Positions 1 through 9,009 of a DNA stretch of 64,000 nucleotides are shown here, piece after piece; position 1 is the stretch's first letter; each line of letters starts with the position of its first letter. Location of the stretch: contig JASBUG010000041.1 in the NCBI GenBank assembly GCA_030148025.1, positions 166,566 to 230,565 on the forward strand, in the 5' to 3' direction. The notes under the pieces are model-generated. The model did not search any database and was not told the DNA's origin. It saw only the letters and a list, made by a program, of their open reading frames with translations. This DNA is from Flavobacteriaceae bacterium (GTDB lineage Bacteria > Bacteroidota > Bacteroidia > Flavobacteriales > Flavobacteriaceae). Position numbers and translations under genes: made by a program.

Positions 1-117
1 GGAAAAAAAGCTAATATCATTATTACAAAAGAAGTTCCTAGTTATAACTATTTACCCTATGCCTTTGGAAATAATCATATAGATAAGGTATTAATAAACG
101 GAATTGAAGTTGAATAA
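1..117 (+). CDS. hutI: Imidazolonepropionase, C-terminal end (partial)
   Basis: The open frame runs in from the left edge and stops at TAA 115-117, giving 38 residues. The segment YNYLPYAFGNNHIDKVLING matches the conserved C-terminus of imidazolonepropionase (in Bacillus HutI a Tyr-x-Tyr-Ile-Pro-Tyr run followed by Gly-x-Asn-His), preceded by the usual 'GKKAN-I-I' strand of amidohydrolases. HutI opens imidazolone-5-propionate to N-formimino-glutamate in histidine degradation. The next gene on this strand is hutG, the following enzyme in the pathway, which supports the call. Only the tail is visible, so the metal-binding residues cannot be checked. Confidence 0.75.
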   Translation, partial: GKKANIIITKEVPSYNYLPYAFGNNHIDKVLINGIEVE

Positions 118-152
118 AAAAAGCCTTGAGTTAAAACTCAAGGCTTTTTTTA
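118..152. terminator. Bidirectional hairpin terminator
   Basis: A perfect stem AAGCCTTGAG / CTCAAGGCTT (121-130 and 137-146) with a 6-nt loop is flanked by A-runs on the left and T-runs on the right. It can therefore end both hutI (plus) and the convergent coiled-coil gene (minus). Confidence 0.85.
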
Positions 153-167
153 TCTATTAATCTATTT

Positions 168-1058
168 TTATTTCAACTCAAACTCTGTTGTAGACACCAA
201 AGATTTTTGATCAAATACATTTACAACATAACGCCCTTTTTCAAACTTACTAGCACCTCTAGCTTCAATAAATTCACAAATGTCAAGGTTTCTTGACTCG
301 TAGTTAAACTTGCTTATCAAACTATAGTTCAACATTACGTTATCAAATTGAATTTGCTCATTTAAGCCTAATACATTACTCTGTGGATCTAGTACCTGAA
401 CAAAGAATTCTTTATCTCCAGCTTCAACCAAATTGTTTTTTGCAACTGTATAACATACTCTAATCTTATCGGCTCTTCGTGCTCTTTCTGTTGGAATTAA
501 TTTTCCAGATGTACGAACAATTACTCCAAATCCTTTTAACCCAGTTGTAGAAAGAACTGCTGCATTTTCAACAATATCAGCCAATTCAGAATTTTGCACT
601 AATAAAGAGTCATTAAAAGTATTACTAGCAGCTAACTCAACTTTTGTGCTATCAAGTGACGATGCTAATAATACATTCTCAACTTTTAGAGAATCGTTTT
701 CAGCTAAAATAACATCCATTTCTTGTTGAAGTGCCAAGAATTTTTTCTTGTACCTCCATAAGCTTCGAACGCTATTTTCAGATATTTTTAAAGAATCCAT
801 TAATCCTTTAATACGCTCTCTGGCTTCAACTAGCTTTTGATTAGCAACTTCATTCTCGCCAATAGCAACATCAAATTGAGCAGCCATATTATTCAAATCT
901 TTTAGTACAAGTGCTTTTTCTTCTGTTAATTGTTTTTCTGTTTCAGCACTTTCATTGTATAATGAGTAGGTATAAAATGCTGTTCCTACTAATAATAATA
1001 CTGCGATGCTCAAAATTACTTTTAAACTTCTGTTATTGCTTGCAGCTTGGTTTTCCAT
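168..1058 (-). CDS. Single-pass membrane coiled-coil protein, unknown function
   Basis: This 296-aa protein has a short basic N-terminus, one transmembrane helix at about residues 13-31, and a heptad-rich coiled coil at about 35-160 with Leu/Ile/Val spacing and many Glu and Lys. A compact C-terminal domain of about 125 residues follows, rich in beta-prone segments. Similar flavobacterial proteins are often labelled 'chromosome partitioning protein', but no Walker motif or ParA feature is present, so that name is not supported. The topology suggests a cytoplasmic tail, an inner-membrane anchor and a periplasmic coiled coil with a C-terminal head. It is convergent with hutI and divergent from hutG. 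Function unknown. Confidence 0.8.
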   Translation of the reverse strand: MENQAASNNRSLKVILSIAVLLLVGTAFYTYSLYNESAETEKQLTEEKALVLKDLNNMAAQFDVAIGENEVANQKLVEARERIKGLMDSLKISENSVRSLWRYKKKFLALQQEMDVILAENDSLKVENVLLASSLDSTKVELAASNTFNDSLLVQNSELADIVENAAVLSTTGLKGFGVIVRTSGKLIPTERARRADKIRVCYTVAKNNLVEAGDKEFFVQVLDPQSNVLGLNEQIQFDNVMLNYSLISKFNYESRNLDICEFIEARGASKFEKGRYVVNVFDQKSLVSTTEFELK

Positions 1059-1120
1059 AATTATTAATTTGTTTGTTAAACGGTCTTTTTTAATCTAAAT
1101 TTTATAATCTCTTAATAATA

Positions 1121-1148
1121 TTGTTGAGCTTAAATAATTGTACTTTTA
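1121..1148 (+). promoter_or_regulatory. Bacteroidota-type promoter for hutG
   Basis: TTG (1121-1123), 17 bp, then TACTTTTA (1141-1148), close to the TAnnTTTG -7 box of Bacteroidota. The expected transcription start is near 1155, about 20 nt before the hutG ATG. The last base of the -7 box is A rather than G. Confidence 0.5.
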
Positions 1149-1176
1149 CCACCTAAAATTAATGATTTAGTTTTCT

Positions 1177-2199
1177 ATGAACAAACTCATTCTATTTACC
1201 GATAGCGATAGAAAAAAGTTAGTGACTAAAGAATCTGGTGATTCTAAATTTGGTAATCATGTCCAACTAATTACTCAATCTTGCAATATATACGACGAGT
1301 TAAAAAATTTGGATGTCGACTTTGTTTTATTTGGTATCCCTGAAGACATAGGTGTTTTTGCTAATCACGGAGTACGAGGGGCTTCAACAGCTTGGAAGCA
1401 TGTAGTAAAAGTTTTGTTAAATACACAAAATAACCAGTTTACTAATCCTCTAAAGTTAGCCATTCTGGGGCATTTAGATTTTTCTGAGGAAATAGAAGCT
1501 TGTGCTCTGCTTGACCAAAATAAGGCATCAGATATCAAAAAAGCACGAAAAATAGTTGAAACCATAGATCAGCATGTAACACATTTGGTTCATGATATAG
1601 TAAAAGCGGGAAAAAAACCTATTATTATTGGTGGTGGCCATAATAATGCCTATGGTGCCATAAAAGGAGCATCCCTTGCATTAAAAGCTCCTATAAATGC
1701 AATAAACCTTGATGCTCATACCGATTTTAGAGCCGAAGAAGGCCGTCATAGCGGTAATGCGTTTTCGTATGCATTTGCAGAAGGGTTTCTTGAAAAATAC
1801 TTTGTGTTTGGTGTTCATGAAAACTATATGCTACAACATGTTTTAGAAACAATTGAAAAGCTCAAAAAACATATCGCTTATAACTCGTTTGAAGATTTAA
1901 TAATTAGAAAAAAACTTAAATTCAAATCAGAATGTAAACGAGCGCTATCGTTTGTATCAAATACATCATTTGGTATTGAAATAGATTGTGATGCTATTGA
2001 AAATATGGCCAGCAGCGCCATGACACCAACTGGGTTTAGTGCTAATAAAACAAGAGAGTTTTTACACTTTTTCGCGTCACATAAAAATGCTACATACCTT
2101 CATATTTGCGAAGCCGCTCCTGTATTAGCTCCTAAAAAGAGAACTACATTAAGTGCTAAACTTATCTCCTATTTAATTACAGATTTTATGAAAGCATAA
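1177..2199 (+). CDS. hutG: Formimidoylglutamase (ureohydrolase family)
   Basis: This 340-aa arginase-fold enzyme probably hydrolyses N-formimino-glutamate to glutamate and formamide. The di-manganese ligands of the family are visible: His in GGGHNNAYG, the DAHTD motif, and the paired Asp in IDCDAI. GVRGAS near residue 66 and the SGNAF segment match ureohydrolase loops. Arginase and agmatinase share the fold; the choice of formimidoylglutamase rests on hutI lying just upstream and on length. The start is ATG with no Shine-Dalgarno, and a good promoter lies 20-50 bp upstream. The gene between hutI and hutG is on the opposite strand, so the two hut genes are not one simple transcript. Confidence 0.75.
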   Translation: MNKLILFTDSDRKKLVTKESGDSKFGNHVQLITQSCNIYDELKNLDVDFVLFGIPEDIGVFANHGVRGASTAWKHVVKVLLNTQNNQFTNPLKLAILGHLDFSEEIEACALLDQNKASDIKKARKIVETIDQHVTHLVHDIVKAGKKPIIIGGGHNNAYGAIKGASLALKAPINAINLDAHTDFRAEEGRHSGNAFSYAFAEGFLEKYFVFGVHENYMLQHVLETIEKLKKHIAYNSFEDLIIRKKLKFKSECKRALSFVSNTSFGIEIDCDAIENMASSAMTPTGFSANKTREFLHFFASHKNATYLHICEAAPVLAPKKRTTLSAKLISYLITDFMKA

Positions 2200-2267
2200 G
2201 TTTCAAATTTGTGAGATTCAATAATAATCAATAATTTTACATAAGTGCTTATATAATTAATAATATT

Positions 2268-3218
2268 ATGGATAGTTTAACAGGATTGGGAGAAATAGGC
2301 TTAGGGTCAAGATTGAAACGGCTCAGTGATAATATGATGCGTGAAATACAATTAGTATACGACTATTTTAATATAGATTTTGATCCATACCTCTTCCCTA
2401 TTATAAAGGTAATAAGCCATTGCGATGGTATAACAAACTCTAGTATAAAAGAAAAACTAAACTTAACCCAACCCGCCATCACACAAGCGATTAACAAGCT
2501 ACAAAAAAAACAATTAATTGAAATTAAACTAGATACTATAGACAAGCGTAAAAAAATAATAAAGTTATCTATTCATGGATTAGATGTTGTGAATAAAATG
2601 AAGCCTTTATGGCATGTCATGGACAATGTTGTAAAACGGCACACAAATTTTACAACAAATTCTCTTATAGAACATATAAACAAATTTGAACATGCCATTG
2701 CTCAGGAATCCTTGAGCGCTACTATAATTAATGAAGCCAAATTAAAAATGAGAAGCAGTATAGAAATATTAGAATTTGACAACAAGTATTCACAAGATTT
2801 TTACAACTTAAATATAGAGTGGTTAAAAGCATTCTTTGTGGTTGAGCCTTATGATGAAGAAGTATTAAGCAAGCCAAACACATACATTATAGACAAAGGC
2901 GGACATATATTTTTTGCAAAACTTAACGACAAGGTCGTAGGTACAGTAGCACTAATGCCTACAGAGAATAAAGGGATTTATGAGCTTACAAAAATGGCAG
3001 TTTCTCCAGAACATAGAGGGTTAAAAATAGGTCAGAAACTCATGCAACATTGTATCTCTTTTGCTAAATCTAATAGTTTTAAAGGACTTATGCTTTATTC
3101 TAGTACCAAGTTAGAAAATGCCCTTTACATCTATAGAAAATACGGATTTGTAGATATTCCTGTTGAACCTGATAGCCCATATATTAGAAGCGATGTTAAA
3201 ATGGAACTTAACTTTTAA
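2268..3218 (+). CDS. MarR-type regulator fused to GNAT acetyltransferase
   Basis: This 316-aa protein has two domains. Residues about 30-150 form a MarR-like winged helix-turn-helix, with 'NLTQPAITQAINKLQKK' as the recognition region and 'DTIDKRKK' as the wing. Residues about 165-315 form a GNAT N-acetyltransferase with the acetyl-CoA loop motif 'VSPEHRGLKIGQKLM' and a C-terminal 'YRKYGF' motif. Such MarR-GNAT fusions are a recognised type, but substrate and DNA target are unknown. It lies 68 bp after hutG on the same strand and might be cotranscribed, though nothing ties it to histidine use. Confidence 0.85.
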   Translation: MDSLTGLGEIGLGSRLKRLSDNMMREIQLVYDYFNIDFDPYLFPIIKVISHCDGITNSSIKEKLNLTQPAITQAINKLQKKQLIEIKLDTIDKRKKIIKLSIHGLDVVNKMKPLWHVMDNVVKRHTNFTTNSLIEHINKFEHAIAQESLSATIINEAKLKMRSSIEILEFDNKYSQDFYNLNIEWLKAFFVVEPYDEEVLSKPNTYIIDKGGHIFFAKLNDKVVGTVALMPTENKGIYELTKMAVSPEHRGLKIGQKLMQHCISFAKSNSFKGLMLYSSTKLENALYIYRKYGFVDIPVEPDSPYIRSDVKMELNF

Positions 3219-3272
3219 TAAAAATTGATGTAACGTTTTACCAATAGGCTCGTCGTATTGGAAACTAAAGTT

Positions 3273-3848
3273 ATGTCAACCAAATTGCAACACATTTTAA
3301 AATGGTTTTGGATAAGCTGTATTACAGCTTGTGTTGCTATATATATAATCGATCCATCTATTTTCTCTAATGAAGCTATTGCTGATTTTGTCGCAAAATT
3401 TGGTGGATATGCCTGGGGCACCTATTTTTTAATTCATCTGCTTAGAGGTTTTGTTCTGCTTCCTAGTACACCTTTGATCTTTGCTGGAGTTATTTTATTT
3501 CCAAACGATCTTTTTTGGGTATTAGTTGTTTCATTACTGGGAATTGTTAGTTCTTCACTGCTAATCTACTATTGTTCTGATAAATTGGGCTTTGGAAAAT
3601 TTTTCAAGAAAGACAATAATAAAATAAGTCTGGTAGAAGAAAAACTTTCAGGAAAACATGGGTTCTTTTACATTTTATTTTGGTCATTTCTACCCATTGT
3701 TCCAACCGATGTTATTTGTTATGTATCTGGGGCATTACGCGTTAAACTTCCTGTGTTTATAGGGTCTTTGTTCTTAGGTGAATTGGTGTTGTGCTCTATC
3801 TATATTTTTGGAGCTGGGTTCTTTTTGGGGAATATTATCAACTTTTAA
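3273..3848 (+). CDS. VTT-domain (TVP38/DedA-like) membrane protein
   Basis: This integral membrane protein of 191 aa has about five hydrophobic segments and the signature of the VTT/SNARE-associated family: Gly-rich 'PSTPLIFAGVILFP' near residue 70 and a re-entrant region 'FWSFLPIVPTDVICYVSGALR' near residue 145. VTT/DedA proteins act in lipid scrambling or membrane homeostasis. The frame opens at TTG 3258, but the first ATG, at 3273, gives a normal basic N-terminus and is preferred. It ends 12 bp before a convergent gene. Confidence 0.8.
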   Translation: MSTKLQHILKWFWISCITACVAIYIIDPSIFSNEAIADFVAKFGGYAWGTYFLIHLLRGFVLLPSTPLIFAGVILFPNDLFWVLVVSLLGIVSSSLLIYYCSDKLGFGKFFKKDNNKISLVEEKLSGKHGFFYILFWSFLPIVPTDVICYVSGALRVKLPVFIGSLFLGELVLCSIYIFGAGFFLGNIINF

Positions 3849-3859
3849 CAATGCTTCAT

Positions 3860-4345
3860 CTATTCAAAAACTAAAAGGAGTAAAACTTCTAAAATCCCTA
3901 GTATAAAGGCATATATATTACACGATAGTAACTTTCGTTTTCTAATACCATAAATTTCATAATGCACTTTTTTTATATTCATTATTAAAACTTGAGAGAC
4001 CATAACAACAAATACTAGAATGGTTATCAAGGCTGTATTCAAATCAAAATTATCAATAACATTAATTTGAACCAAAAAACTTAGAATTAAGAAATAAAAA
4101 TACTGTGTAAATATTATCCAACTAAATCTACTTTTTTTAAGAAAAATTCCAACAAAAGGAAGTAATAAAAATAGAGTAGGTCTAAAAAGATAGCTCCATC
4201 TTAAATTACTCCAGGATAAGTCTAACTTAATATCTGGTATATTTCCTGTTAAATCAATAAATTCATTATACCTATAAATTCCTAAAACAATAGAAAAAAT
4301 GAGTAGCAAACATATTATAGTATAAGGAATATAAACTATTCTCAA
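3860..4345 (-). CDS. Polytopic membrane protein, last gene of the AAA+ cluster
   Basis: This 161-aa hydrophobic protein has four predicted membrane helices at about residues 5-24, 53-68, 73-92 and 104-121, plus a C-terminal one at 142-160. No family recognised. No ATG exists near the N-terminus; TTG at 4345, ten nt after the preceding stop, is the only sensible start, and the next Met is past residue 110. The tight spacing suggests cotranscription with the upstream membrane protein. It could be a cluster accessory or a passenger gene. Confidence 0.6.
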   Translation of the reverse strand: MRIVYIPYTIICLLLIFSIVLGIYRYNEFIDLTGNIPDIKLDLSWSNLRWSYLFRPTLFLLLPFVGIFLKKSRFSWIIFTQYFYFLILSFLVQINVIDNFDLNTALITILVFVVMVSQVLIMNIKKVHYEIYGIRKRKLLSCNIYAFILGILEVLLLLVFE

Positions 4346-4355
4346 TTTACTTATA

Positions 4356-6050
4356 CTAATTCCCAGAAGCTTTTAAAGAGTCTATCTTCTTTTGCAGCGC
4401 TTCTATTTCTGCTTGATTTTTATTTTGGGTTTGAATAGTTTGAACCGTATCAGTTACCGCCTGAATTATATCTACATCTGGCTTTGGTGTATCTTCAAAA
4501 TAATATCCAATTTTTTCGCTAGCTCTCCAAGCATCATTCAATTGGTCATATACAGCTTTATCCCAAGTTCCTGGATGCTTAGCATCAATCCAAACAACGT
4601 CGCGATATTCACTATCGATCAATGCTAGATCTGGTGTAGCTGATCCGTCAAAGTTTTTAGAATCATCACGAACAACAGACACCGTTCCTAATAAGAACAT
4701 ACGCTTTCTTCCAGCTATCTCTTTAACATAAGGTCTAAACTCTACAGGTTTATTTACAGACCAATCAAACTCCTTTCGTGATTCGATCACTTTTAAAGGC
4801 ATAGCAGAAACACCAGCAAAGCCTTGCTTTTTGGTAGCATGATCAAAATAATACAGCTTATCTGTACCATCGGCAGGAATCATAACACTATAGCTTAAAC
4901 TAGTACGCTCCTCGCCTACTGGTTCAAGCCCGAACCAATGATATAATCCGTTATAAGCATCTGTTTGCATACCAGAAAAATCGAAATCTGTTACAAATGG
5001 TTGTTGGTTTTGATCATCTGGTAATTCAGGAATTTTTACTGCTGTTCGCATGTTCCAAGGTAGTGGATCACTAAATCCACCTAAAAACTTCAAAGACTCA
5101 GCTTGTAAGCGAGACACCTTTTCAGATAAGGTATTTTGTCTGTTTAAAAACGGATAGTTCTTCATATCCTCTGGACTAATAAACGTACCCTTTCCAATTA
5201 AAACACGTTCAACATAGTCACTAAAATCGTGAGCTCCATTTTCAATTATAACAACACCACCAAAAGTTGGATACGGGAAAAAGAATCCTTTCCAGTTTAT
5301 TAAACTTACCACTTGCACCCATTCACCTTCATCATTTTTCATGTAAAACACATCTCCAGGTTCATAAGAGAATAGTTTTGTGATACCGAAACGTTGTACA
5401 ACCGCATTATACGTGTAGCGACTAAATTTTAAAGACTCTCCTATCGAGAAGGTTACAGGAATACGATTATCGCTTGAAAACCTTGGAAATGGTGTGGTAC
5501 TCGATACAGAAAACACCTCTTCGGTATTATCGCTAATACGTTGCCAGATATATTTTTCTGTTGGTTGAATAGCCATCGTCCATTTATTCTCACCATCGAC
5601 TCTCACCAAATGTGGTAATGATACATCCTTGGTTTCTCCAACACTTTCATTAGCCATTGAAAAGATATTACGTAATGGCTGAATACGTTCGTTTTGAGTT
5701 AATGGTAATTCATGTATTTCAACTAAGTTAAGATCATTAAATACATTGTAGGTCTTCATATAATCGTACATTTTATAATACCATCCTACTACATAGAAAA
5801 CTCCTAATATCACCGCTAAAACACCTAGAATTGCTAAGCGTTTACCTGTACTTGCTGTACGACGAAATTTGCGCAGCCCAAAATATAGAATTGCGCCTAT
5901 TACTAGAATTACAAAAAAGAATTTTCGTAGAAATAATAATGCTGGTTGGTACTCATCACGAAGAATAAATAGTAATAAGAAAAGTAAAAAGCCAACTATA
6001 ACAGTCACTACTTTTTGTTTTGTGCCTCTTTGCCAATATCTTTTAATCAT
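4356..6050 (-). CDS. Large membrane-anchored protein of the AAA+ cluster, unknown function
   Basis: From the chosen ATG this is 564 aa. Three hydrophobic helices lie in the first ~105 residues (about 13-32, 38-57 and 74-95). A long domain of about 430 residues follows, rich in Trp/Tyr/Phe and beta-prone segments, ending in a short coiled coil (EIEALQKKIDSLKAS). I recognise no family. The large domain should lie on one face of the membrane. An upstream in-frame ATG at 6065 is possible, but it falls inside the palindromic repeat 6061-6156, so ATG 6050 (MIKRYW, basic start before helix 1) is preferred. It is the largest membrane component of the cluster. Confidence 0.75.
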   Translation of the reverse strand: MIKRYWQRGTKQKVVTVIVGFLLFLLLFILRDEYQPALLFLRKFFFVILVIGAILYFGLRKFRRTASTGKRLAILGVLAVILGVFYVVGWYYKMYDYMKTYNVFNDLNLVEIHELPLTQNERIQPLRNIFSMANESVGETKDVSLPHLVRVDGENKWTMAIQPTEKYIWQRISDNTEEVFSVSSTTPFPRFSSDNRIPVTFSIGESLKFSRYTYNAVVQRFGITKLFSYEPGDVFYMKNDEGEWVQVVSLINWKGFFFPYPTFGGVVIIENGAHDFSDYVERVLIGKGTFISPEDMKNYPFLNRQNTLSEKVSRLQAESLKFLGGFSDPLPWNMRTAVKIPELPDDQNQQPFVTDFDFSGMQTDAYNGLYHWFGLEPVGEERTSLSYSVMIPADGTDKLYYFDHATKKQGFAGVSAMPLKVIESRKEFDWSVNKPVEFRPYVKEIAGRKRMFLLGTVSVVRDDSKNFDGSATPDLALIDSEYRDVVWIDAKHPGTWDKAVYDQLNDAWRASEKIGYYFEDTPKPDVDIIQAVTDTVQTIQTQNKNQAEIEALQKKIDSLKASGN

Positions 6051-6060
6051 AGTAATATTT

Positions 6061-6156
6061 GTCATTCCGCACTAGATGCGGAATCTATTAAGTTAGTTTT
6101 TCTGTGGATTCCTGCCTTCACTTCGACTACGCTCAGTGTGACACGCAGGAATGTCA
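6061..6156. repeat. Intergenic palindromic repeat, copy 1
   Basis: The whole gap between two cluster genes is filled by repeat sequence. It contains GTCATTCCGC...GCGGAAT (6061-6083), the core CTTCGACTACGCTCAG (6121-6136), and the pair ATTCCTGC / GCAGGAAT around it, ending ATGTCATT at the next stop codon. It shares the core and ends with elements near 12.1, 52.3, 61.8 and 62.3 kb. Confidence 0.7.
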
Positions 6157-6696
6157 TTATTTTAAAAAGCCTTTATCTTTTAAACGTTCGCGTGCACTTT
6201 TCTTATCCTCATCTGGAGTTTCTTCTACACTTGGGGTTTCTTCAATAACTTCTTCAGCACTTTTTGTAGTAATATCGTCTATTATCTCCTTCCCTTTTTC
6301 AATAGTATCACTAACCATCTCGCCTAAAGAATCGCTTTTTTCTTCAACGAGTTTTCCAGATTTCAACACAAAATTTGCTAAATAAGTTCCTAATAAAGTA
6401 CCAACAGTTATCGATGCCATTGCAGATACACCATTATAGCTCGTAAATATTTCGAAAGGCGACAAAAATTGCACAAACAATCCTGCTAGCAAGAAAAAGG
6501 TAGCTATATAGACCAAACGTGGTAAAAAAGGTTGTTTAAATACAAAACCTTTTTTATCATCATTCTTCATTCTTAATTCTTTACTATTAAAAACACGATT
6601 GATAAACTTATACAACTTGTTACTATTAGATTCTCTCCAATACACAAAAATCCCAAGGAGTATTGCGGCAATAAATATTACTAAATCTAGTCCCAT
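6157..6696 (-). CDS. Small membrane protein with acidic tail, AAA+ cluster
   Basis: This 179-aa protein has one N-terminal helix (about 2-20), a basic loop, then two helices (about 57-76 and 86-110) and a hydrophilic C-terminal tail rich in Glu, Asp, Ser and Lys. No known domain recognised. The start is ATG 19 nt after the stop of the upstream 125-aa gene, so the two are probably cotranscribed. Its tail resembles a flexible docking region for a soluble partner, which is inference only. Confidence 0.7.
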   Translation of the reverse strand: MGLDLVIFIAAILLGIFVYWRESNSNKLYKFINRVFNSKELRMKNDDKKGFVFKQPFLPRLVYIATFFLLAGLFVQFLSPFEIFTSYNGVSAMASITVGTLLGTYLANFVLKSGKLVEEKSDSLGEMVSDTIEKGKEIIDDITTKSAEEVIEETPSVEETPDEDKKSARERLKDKGFLK

Positions 6697-6714
6697 AATA
6701 ATATAATTTCTTTA

Positions 6715-7092
6715 TTAAAACATTTGCTCAAATTCTACCCTCCTCTTCTCGTACTCATCAAATTCATTTTTGCTCATTTTAAAAAGAGTTTGACAAATGA
6801 ATTTATAGTTTTTCTCATTGTCATTCTTAACAAAATCTATAATCCACCATAGAGTAAAATCATGTTCAATATCTTCAACTTTTAAAGTAGAATATCTTTT
6901 TAAAGTCTTTGGATACTTCTTCCTAAAGTTTCTATATTGTTCTCTCAATTTATAAGCTAAATTCCAATATAGCTTATTCTTAAATTCACTCTTTATACTT
7001 TGATCTCTATTAGAGAAGTAATCAACTATATTCTTATTAAAACCTTCAATACTATCTAGTCTCTTTTCAGGGCTTAATAAAAAATTGAACAT
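6715..7092 (-). CDS. Small soluble helical protein, AAA+ cluster
   Basis: This 125-aa protein is rich in Lys, Asn, Phe and Tyr and predicted to be largely helical, with no signal peptide or membrane helix. Not recognised. It begins 26 nt after the 411-aa gene on the same strand. Lys/Asn richness and many AT-rich codons make it look faster-evolving than its neighbours, so it may be a lineage-specific addition to the cluster. Confidence 0.6.
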   Translation of the reverse strand: MFNFLLSPEKRLDSIEGFNKNIVDYFSNRDQSIKSEFKNKLYWNLAYKLREQYRNFRKKYPKTLKRYSTLKVEDIEHDFTLWWIIDFVKNDNEKNYKFICQTLFKMSKNEFDEYEKRRVEFEQMF

Positions 7093-7118
7093 CGCTTTAT
7101 AAAATTAGTCTATAATTT

Positions 7119-8354
7119 TTAAATATTGTTACTAATGGTTTCTATTACCCAATCTTGAAACGACTCATCCCAAGTTTCATACGAATTGTAAAACTGTTCC
7201 TTATCATACCAATACAAGAACAGTACATCCTTTGGAGCAACATTTACCAATAATTTCCAAATCAAATCCTGATGCTTAACGTCTAATGATGAATGTGGTT
7301 CATGCAATGCAAAATAAAAACTTTGGTCTACCAGATCCTTTACCTTAAAAGCATTACTACGCTCTAAGCGCTCAAGGTATATCTCTACTCCTGTTACGCG
7401 CTTTAAAGCTTGAGCATCAATTTTATTTAAATACCTTCTGAACAAAACTTTATCATTTAGAATGTCTTTAATTGGATGCTCTAAATCACTTAGTTCGCTA
7501 GACATCATTACTTTTTTAATACGCTCATAGCGCTTAGTATTCACTACTTTTTCAAGGTCTCTTTCTATTATTAAATGATCATATAACTTATCTATAAGTT
7601 CTGGTTGCTCAATATGGTATATCAATACATCATGAACTGTATCTTTAATAGCTTCCTTATGTGCTTTTTCATCTTCAAACACTACTATTGGTGAAATAAA
7701 ATCTCGTAACACGTAAATTCCTCCGAAAGCTTTGGTAAAGAAGGAAGATGTACTAAACTCTAATGGTTTTAAATAGAGCTTTCTATGCCGAAGATCACCA
7801 TGTGTTTTTGCAGATTCTAATAATTGCTCATGAAGTTCTTCATCAATGAAATTATTACCAGAATTAAACTTTTCAATCAACTCAAACTGTTCTTCTTGAA
7901 GGTGATACAGACTATTGATTAAATGAAAATTAATAGTGAAACTATCATATTTTAAAACATCTAATGGCCCAAAGAAAGCATCAATATTCTGGTCAAAATC
8001 AATACATATAGCACAATCTCTGGTAATATCGTTGATAGACTCTCCATGCTCTTTAAAAATGAGTTGCATCATTTGCCTGTCAAAGGTATGCGTTGGCACA
8101 TATACAGGTTTTCCTTTTTGTAAAGGTGAAATGATTATTCCGTGAGGATTAGCATCACCATGATTTAAATAATGAAGGTCTTTCTTTTCTTCGGCTATTT
8201 CAGGACTCCAACCTAAGCCATCTATTGAAAAACTTTTGAGCTTTGTTTTCTTAAACCCAAGTTTTTCTAGACATAGATTATAGCGCTCTACCAATTTTCC
8301 ACTTACAGGAATGAGTTCACTTCTATATAGATTTGCTGCTGCTAGTTTTTGCAT
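7119..8354 (-). CDS. Conserved soluble protein of the AAA+ cluster (possibly DUF6638)
   Basis: This 411-aa cytoplasmic-type protein has no signal peptide or membrane helix. Visible features are an N-terminal alpha/beta part (about 1-150, including 'CAICIDFDQNIDAFFGP') and a helical C-terminal half (about 240-411). From memory it resembles the Bacteroidota family DUF6638; this is a weak recollection, not a search result. It starts 16 nt after the 212-aa membrane protein gene and follows the ATPase by one gene, so it probably works with the ATPase. Confidence 0.7.
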   Translation of the reverse strand: MQKLAAANLYRSELIPVSGKLVERYNLCLEKLGFKKTKLKSFSIDGLGWSPEIAEEKKDLHYLNHGDANPHGIIISPLQKGKPVYVPTHTFDRQMMQLIFKEHGESINDITRDCAICIDFDQNIDAFFGPLDVLKYDSFTINFHLINSLYHLQEEQFELIEKFNSGNNFIDEELHEQLLESAKTHGDLRHRKLYLKPLEFSTSSFFTKAFGGIYVLRDFISPIVVFEDEKAHKEAIKDTVHDVLIYHIEQPELIDKLYDHLIIERDLEKVVNTKRYERIKKVMMSSELSDLEHPIKDILNDKVLFRRYLNKIDAQALKRVTGVEIYLERLERSNAFKVKDLVDQSFYFALHEPHSSLDVKHQDLIWKLLVNVAPKDVLFLYWYDKEQFYNSYETWDESFQDWVIETISNNI

Positions 8355-8370
8355 ATTATAAACCCTAATT

Positions 8371-9009
8371 CTACTCTTCTACTTTTAAGTTTTGAATCAA
8401 CTTAATATTACCATCAATTGGAGCAATAGTCGCTTCTTTATCACCTTTTGTAACAAAGAATACATATAGACTATTTTTACCAAGCATTTTGATGTCTTGG
8501 GTTTCTCCACTTTCAAATGTTAGTTTATGAGTTGTTTTAATGTCTCCAGTTTCAATTTTCTCTTTTACTTTTCCACCACGACCAATTCCAAAACCAACAA
8601 ATGAGCCAACAACATATAGAACTATCATAACAAATACAAGTTGTTTTGAACCTGATTCAAATGCATGTAATGTTTTTTCTAATTTTTCCTTTTTCTTACC
8701 AGATTGATACTTCTTCTTTTTGCTTAGCCACTTGTAATATTTAGGCAATTGTTTTGCGTAAATAATTGCTAAAATTACACATATAACAAAGCCAATTAAT
8801 AATTTTAAATCTGAAGTAATAACCGAAATCGGGCTAATTAATACATCTAAAATGGATGAATATTCTAATATATTAATGCCTAGGAATTTATAGTAAATGG
8901 TCTCATGTAAAATACCCAGAATCAATAAAAACACATATCCAAGCGATAAATAATCTTGTATATTATATTTAGATTCGTTTTTAGTAATCTCTTCGTTTAG
9001 ATCTTCCAT
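8371..9009 (-). CDS. Membrane protein translationally coupled to the AAA+ ATPase
   Basis: This 212-aa protein has three hydrophobic segments (about 23-43, 69-87 and 122-141), with a Lys-rich amphipathic loop at about 92-115 between helices 2 and 3. A C-terminal domain of about 65 residues, probably beta, follows. Not recognised. The ATG at 9009 overlaps the stop codon of the ATPase gene by one base (TGATG), a sign of translational coupling and a strong reason to see it as the membrane partner of the ATPase. An alternative TTG start one codon earlier is less likely. Confidence 0.75.
   Translation of the reverse strand: MEDLNEEITKNESKYNIQDYLSLGYVFLLILGILHETIYYKFLGINILEYSSILDVLISPISVITSDLKLLIGFVICVILAIIYAKQLPKYYKWLSKKKKYQSGKKKEKLEKTLHAFESGSKQLVFVMIVLYVVGSFVGFGIGRGGKVKEKIETGDIKTTHKLTFESGETQDIKMLGKNSLYVFFVTKGDKEATIAPIDGNIKLIQNLKVEE

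Noticed and set aside
3258..3272. TTG start for the VTT protein, and similar TTG starts at 15471 and 34947
   Set aside because: ATG starts just downstream give normal N-termini; the one at 15471 lies inside a promoter.
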